This document shows positions 6,133 to 7,756 of a stretch of DNA of 7,756 nt, piece by piece. The notes beneath the pieces were generated by a model that did not search any database, was not told the origin of the DNA, and saw nothing but the letters and a program-made list of their open reading frames with translations. The stretch's first letter is position 1; each line of letters opens with the position of its first letter. Source of the DNA: Pirellulales bacterium (GTDB taxonomy: Bacteria > Planctomycetota > Planctomycetia > Pirellulales > Thermoguttaceae); contig JAUWHT010000309.1 of assembly GCA_030605745.1 (NCBI GenBank), positions 1 through 7,756 of the forward strand, given 5' to 3'. Position numbers and translations under genes: made by a program.

Positions 6133-6253
6133 CCTGTACAAGTTTGAGCGAGGGTGGCACGTCCCTGAGCGCAGCGAAGGGCGTGGACGCCCGGCCCAAC
6201 ACGCCCTTCGTTCCTCAGGGCGTGCCACCTAATTGATCAAGTTATTTCTGCGC
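6121..6253 (+). mobile_element. MITE-like palindromic element, copy 1
   Basis: The outer ends are imperfect inverted repeats: GCGCAAAAATAACCTGTACA at the left against the complement of TTATTTCTGCGC at the right (6242-6253). Inside, two long arms (6154-6185, 32 bases; 6200-6228, 29 bases) pair as a near-perfect stem with a 14-base loop. The left arm contains CCCTGAGCGCAGCGAAGGG, the right arm CCCTTCGTTCCTCAGGG. Both arms are base-for-base identical to those of copy 2 at 7511-7638, and end-to-arm spacings also match. It has no coding capacity, so it would need a transposase elsewhere in the genome. The left end overlaps the DUF89 stop codon. Confidence 0.75.
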
Positions 6254-6299
6254 GGACTTAGTATTGAAAACCTAATCCAACTCAACAGGAGAAACGACC

Positions 6300-6671
6300 A
6301 TGTCTTCAAACGAAGAAGTATCAAGTGCCACGAGTGTGGTAGCAGTTCCCGTTGCGGCCGGCCGGCTGAGCATGCACTTCGGGCATTGCGATCAGTTCGC
6401 GTTGTTTGACGTGGATGCGGATTCCAAGGAAGTGTTGAACGATCGCCGGTTCGATTCGCCGCCACACCAGCCGGGTATGCTGCCGGAGTGGCTGCACGAT
6501 CAGGGCGTGACGCTAATCATTGCCGGCGGCATGGGCCGCCGGGCCCAACAGTTGTTCAGCCAATTCGGGATCGAAGTGATCGTCGGGGCGCCTTCAGAAA
6601 CGCCGCAGGCCGTCGTCCAGGCATGGCTCGACGGGAAACTGCAAATCGGAGAAAACTTTTGCGATCACTGA
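6300..6671 (+). CDS. NifX-like cluster-binding protein with C-terminal CDH
   Basis: Third Nitro_FeMo-Co family member of the window, 123 residues. ATG 6300 has a strong ribosome site, AGGAGA (6287-6292), seven bases upstream. After a ~12-residue polar leader come VVAVPVAAGRLSMHFGHCDQFALFDVD (13-39 overall, with the family's FGH-C-xxF), HQPGMLPEWLHDQGVTLIIAGGMGRRA (56-82 overall), FGIEVIVGA (89-97) and the ending GENFCDH (117-123). This HFGHC...HxPG...GGMG...CDH pattern defines a NifX subgroup often found beside MinD/Mrp-type ATPases in anaerobes; none is in this window. His26, His29, Cys30, His56, Cys121 and His123 are candidate cluster or metal ligands by inspection. The MBL-fold gene follows after a single base, so the two are probably translated together. 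Confidence 0.85.
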   Translation: MSSNEEVSSATSVVAVPVAAGRLSMHFGHCDQFALFDVDADSKEVLNDRRFDSPPHQPGMLPEWLHDQGVTLIIAGGMGRRAQQLFSQFGIEVIVGAPSETPQAVVQAWLDGKLQIGENFCDH

Positions 6672-6672
6672 C

Positions 6673-7509
6673 ATGATCGAAAACCTGCGAATCACCACCC
6701 TGGTCGAGAACACCGTCCGGTCGGGCGGCCTGCTGGCCGAACACGGTCTGGCGTTCTGGATCGAGGCCGACAGGCACCGCATCCTCTTCGACACCGGCCA
6801 GGGAACGGCACTGCTGCCGAACGCAAAGCAGTTGGAGATTCCACTCCACACGGCCGATGCAGTGGTGCTGAGCCACGGTCACTACGACCACACGGGTGGA
6901 CTGGCCGGCTTGTTGGACTCGGGTCTGGAGGTCGACGTCTACCTCCATCCGGCTGCCCTGCAGCCGAAATACTATCGTCAGGAGAAGCCACCCCACCGAA
7001 ATATCGGGATTGCCAATATCGACGAAGAATTCCTCCGCTCCCGCGTGCGGAGCCTGATACTTACTTCCACGCCGACGGAGTTGTTCGAGGGCATCCATCT
7101 GACCGGTGAAATCCCGCGCCGAAACGATTTTGAAGACACGGGGCTTCAGTCCTATCTCAATGCGGCGTGCACCGAGCCGGATACACTGCTCGATGATCAG
7201 GCCCTATACGTGGAGACCTCTGCCGGGCTGGTCGTGGTTCTCGGCTGTGCCCATGCTGGGGTGGTCAACACGCTCGACTACATTGCGGAGCAGACAGGCC
7301 GGCGGGAGATTCACGCCGTGCTGGGCGGGATGCACCTTTTGCAGGCGGGCCCCAAGCGATTGCAGGCCACCGCCGACGCGCTGCTGCGATACAACGTCCA
7401 GTTGGTCGGCCCGATCCATTGCACGGGGAGCCATGCCGTCACATACCTTCGGACCCGGCTACCCGACCGCTGCATCGACTGTTCGGCTGGGTCCATGGTT
7501 ACGCCTTAG
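6673..7509 (+). CDS. MBL-fold metallo-hydrolase, COG1237 / dihydropterin ribofuranosylaminobenzene-phosphate synthase-like
   Basis: Metallo-beta-lactamase-fold protein of 278 residues. Metal ligands are visible: SHGHYDH (67-73, the HxHxDH motif), His194 in GCAHAGVVNTL, His221 in GGMHLL and His249 in IHCTG. An early ILFDTGQG (37-44) completes the fold pattern. The GCAHAG, GGMHLL and IHCTG set is typical of COG1237, whose members are often named after methanopterin-pathway MJ0301 (a 7,8-dihydropterin-6-methyl ribofuranosylaminobenzene 5'-phosphate synthase). Most bacterial members lack proof of that activity, so the substrate is left open. The protein appears complete and ends at TAG 7507-7509, one base before palindromic element copy 2. 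The one-base gap to the NifX-like gene points to joint function, a pairing also known from anaerobes. Confidence 0.85.
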   Translation: MIENLRITTLVENTVRSGGLLAEHGLAFWIEADRHRILFDTGQGTALLPNAKQLEIPLHTADAVVLSHGHYDHTGGLAGLLDSGLEVDVYLHPAALQPKYYRQEKPPHRNIGIANIDEEFLRSRVRSLILTSTPTELFEGIHLTGEIPRRNDFEDTGLQSYLNAACTEPDTLLDDQALYVETSAGLVVVLGCAHAGVVNTLDYIAEQTGRREIHAVLGGMHLLQAGPKRLQATADALLRYNVQLVGPIHCTGSHAVTYLRTRLPDRCIDCSAGSMVTP

Positions 7510-7510
7510 C

Positions 7511-7638
7511 AAATAACTTGTACGAATTCCACCAAGAGTGGCACGTCCCTGAGCGCAGCGAAGGGCGTGTTTGGGGCGCCTTGCCACGCCCTTCGTTCCT
7601 CAGGGCGTGCCACCAATTTGTACAGCTTATTTCTGCGC
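7511..7638 (+). mobile_element. MITE-like palindromic element, copy 2
   Basis: Same orientation as copy 1. The left end AAATAACTTGTACGAATT faces AATTTGTACAGCTTATTT at the right (7615-7632), followed by CTGCGC (7633-7638). Inner arms at 7538-7569 and 7585-7613 are identical to those of copy 1 over 32 and 29 bases, with a 15-base loop of different sequence. Measured from AAATAAC to GCGC, the copies are 128 and 127 bases. The outer six bases expected at the left end are replaced by the end of the MBL gene. The long stem may also act as an RNA stabiliser or transcription end. Confidence 0.75.
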
Positions 7639-7660
7639 CGGGGCTAAACGAGGCAATGGC

Positions 7661-7703
7661 CAAGAAAAAGACCCGGCCGTCGGCGGGGGCGCCGGCGGCC
7701 GGG
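7661..7703 (-). terminator. Probable intrinsic terminator of a convergent gene to the right
   Basis: On the - strand, CCCGGCCGCCGGC (complement of 7691-7703) pairs with GCCGACGGCCGGG (complement of 7672-7684) with one internal mismatch and a 6-base loop, followed directly by TCTTTTTCTT (complement of 7662-7671). This is the classic stem plus T-tract. The - strand has a stop in each frame between about 7724 and 7750, consistent with a gene ending just beyond this hairpin, but too little of it is present to identify. I see no other feature in 7704-7756. Confidence 0.6.
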
Positions 7704-7756
7704 TGTGAAAGACCGTTTCGCTATTTGCGTCGGCTACAGCCGGCTCTTAAGCGACT

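Noticed and set aside
6231..6264. A promoter at the right end of element 1 (TTGATC 6233-6238, TAGTAT 6259-6264)
   Set aside because: The 20-base spacing is too long and the hexamers are weak, so it was not annotated, although the NifX-like gene after it may need its own promoter.
4328..6671. Reading the three NifX-like genes as evidence for nitrogen fixation
   Set aside because: NifX/NifB-C-terminal-like proteins are widespread in non-diazotrophic anaerobes, and no nifHDK, nifEN or nifB SAM-domain gene is present.
6121..7638. The repeated palindromic stems as a CRISPR array or as an intact insertion sequence
   Set aside because: Only two copies 1.4 kb apart with genes between them, no spacer periodicity, and no transposase reading frame within either copy.
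7656..7756. Possible + strand gene start (ATG 7656, MAKKKTRPSAG...) open to the window end
   Set aside because: No convincing ribosome site, and the first codons lie in a GC-rich hairpin that reads better as a - strand terminator. Only 33 codons are visible, so it cannot be excluded entirely.

Overview
This is a GC-rich, gene-dense window in which every confident gene reads on the + strand. The secreted PstS with a Sec signal peptide points to a Gram-negative bacterium. The proline-rich tail on a MoxR-like protein, the many GC-rich palindromic intergenic repeats and the gene set together suggest a planctomycete-like, possibly anaerobic lineage. That placement is inference from style; the window holds no rRNA or other phylogenetic marker.

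Layout: (1) 1-366 is the 3' end of a probable MoxR-family AAA+ ATPase with a low-complexity Pro/Ala tail. (2) 367-527 is a control region with a 23-bp tandem duplication carrying TACAAT hexamers and a perfect 15-bp palindrome. (3) 528-4050 is a compact Pst-type ABC importer, pstS-pstC-pstA-pstB; the last three genes overlap end to start, and no phoU follows. The pstS 3' end and the pstS-pstC gap contain three copies of a ~28-bp REP-like sequence, one of them inside the coding region. (4) 4051-4327 is a gap packed with perfect hairpins, ending in a plausible promoter. (5) 4328-6132 encodes two NifX/NifB-C-terminal-like cluster-binding proteins and a DUF89 (ARMT1-like) phosphatase, the last coupled to its neighbour by TAATG. 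(6) 6300-7509 encodes a third NifX-like protein and a COG1237-type metallo-beta-lactamase-fold protein one base apart. This pair is bracketed by two same-orientation copies of a ~128-bp palindromic element (6121-6253 and 7511-7638). (7) 7639-7756 has no convincing + gene; a GC-rich hairpin with a T-tract on the - strand looks like the terminator of a convergent gene to the right.

Working picture: a phosphate (or similar oxyanion) importer sits next to a module of three small iron-sulfur/FeMo-cofactor-type carrier proteins, a metal-dependent phosphatase and a metallo-hydrolase. No nif structural genes or MinD/Mrp-type ATPases are present in the window, so NifX-family membership should not be read as nitrogen fixation. 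The parts most worth following up are the palindromic elements that sit exactly on gene ends, and the unexplained association of three NifX paralogues with DUF89 and the MBL protein.
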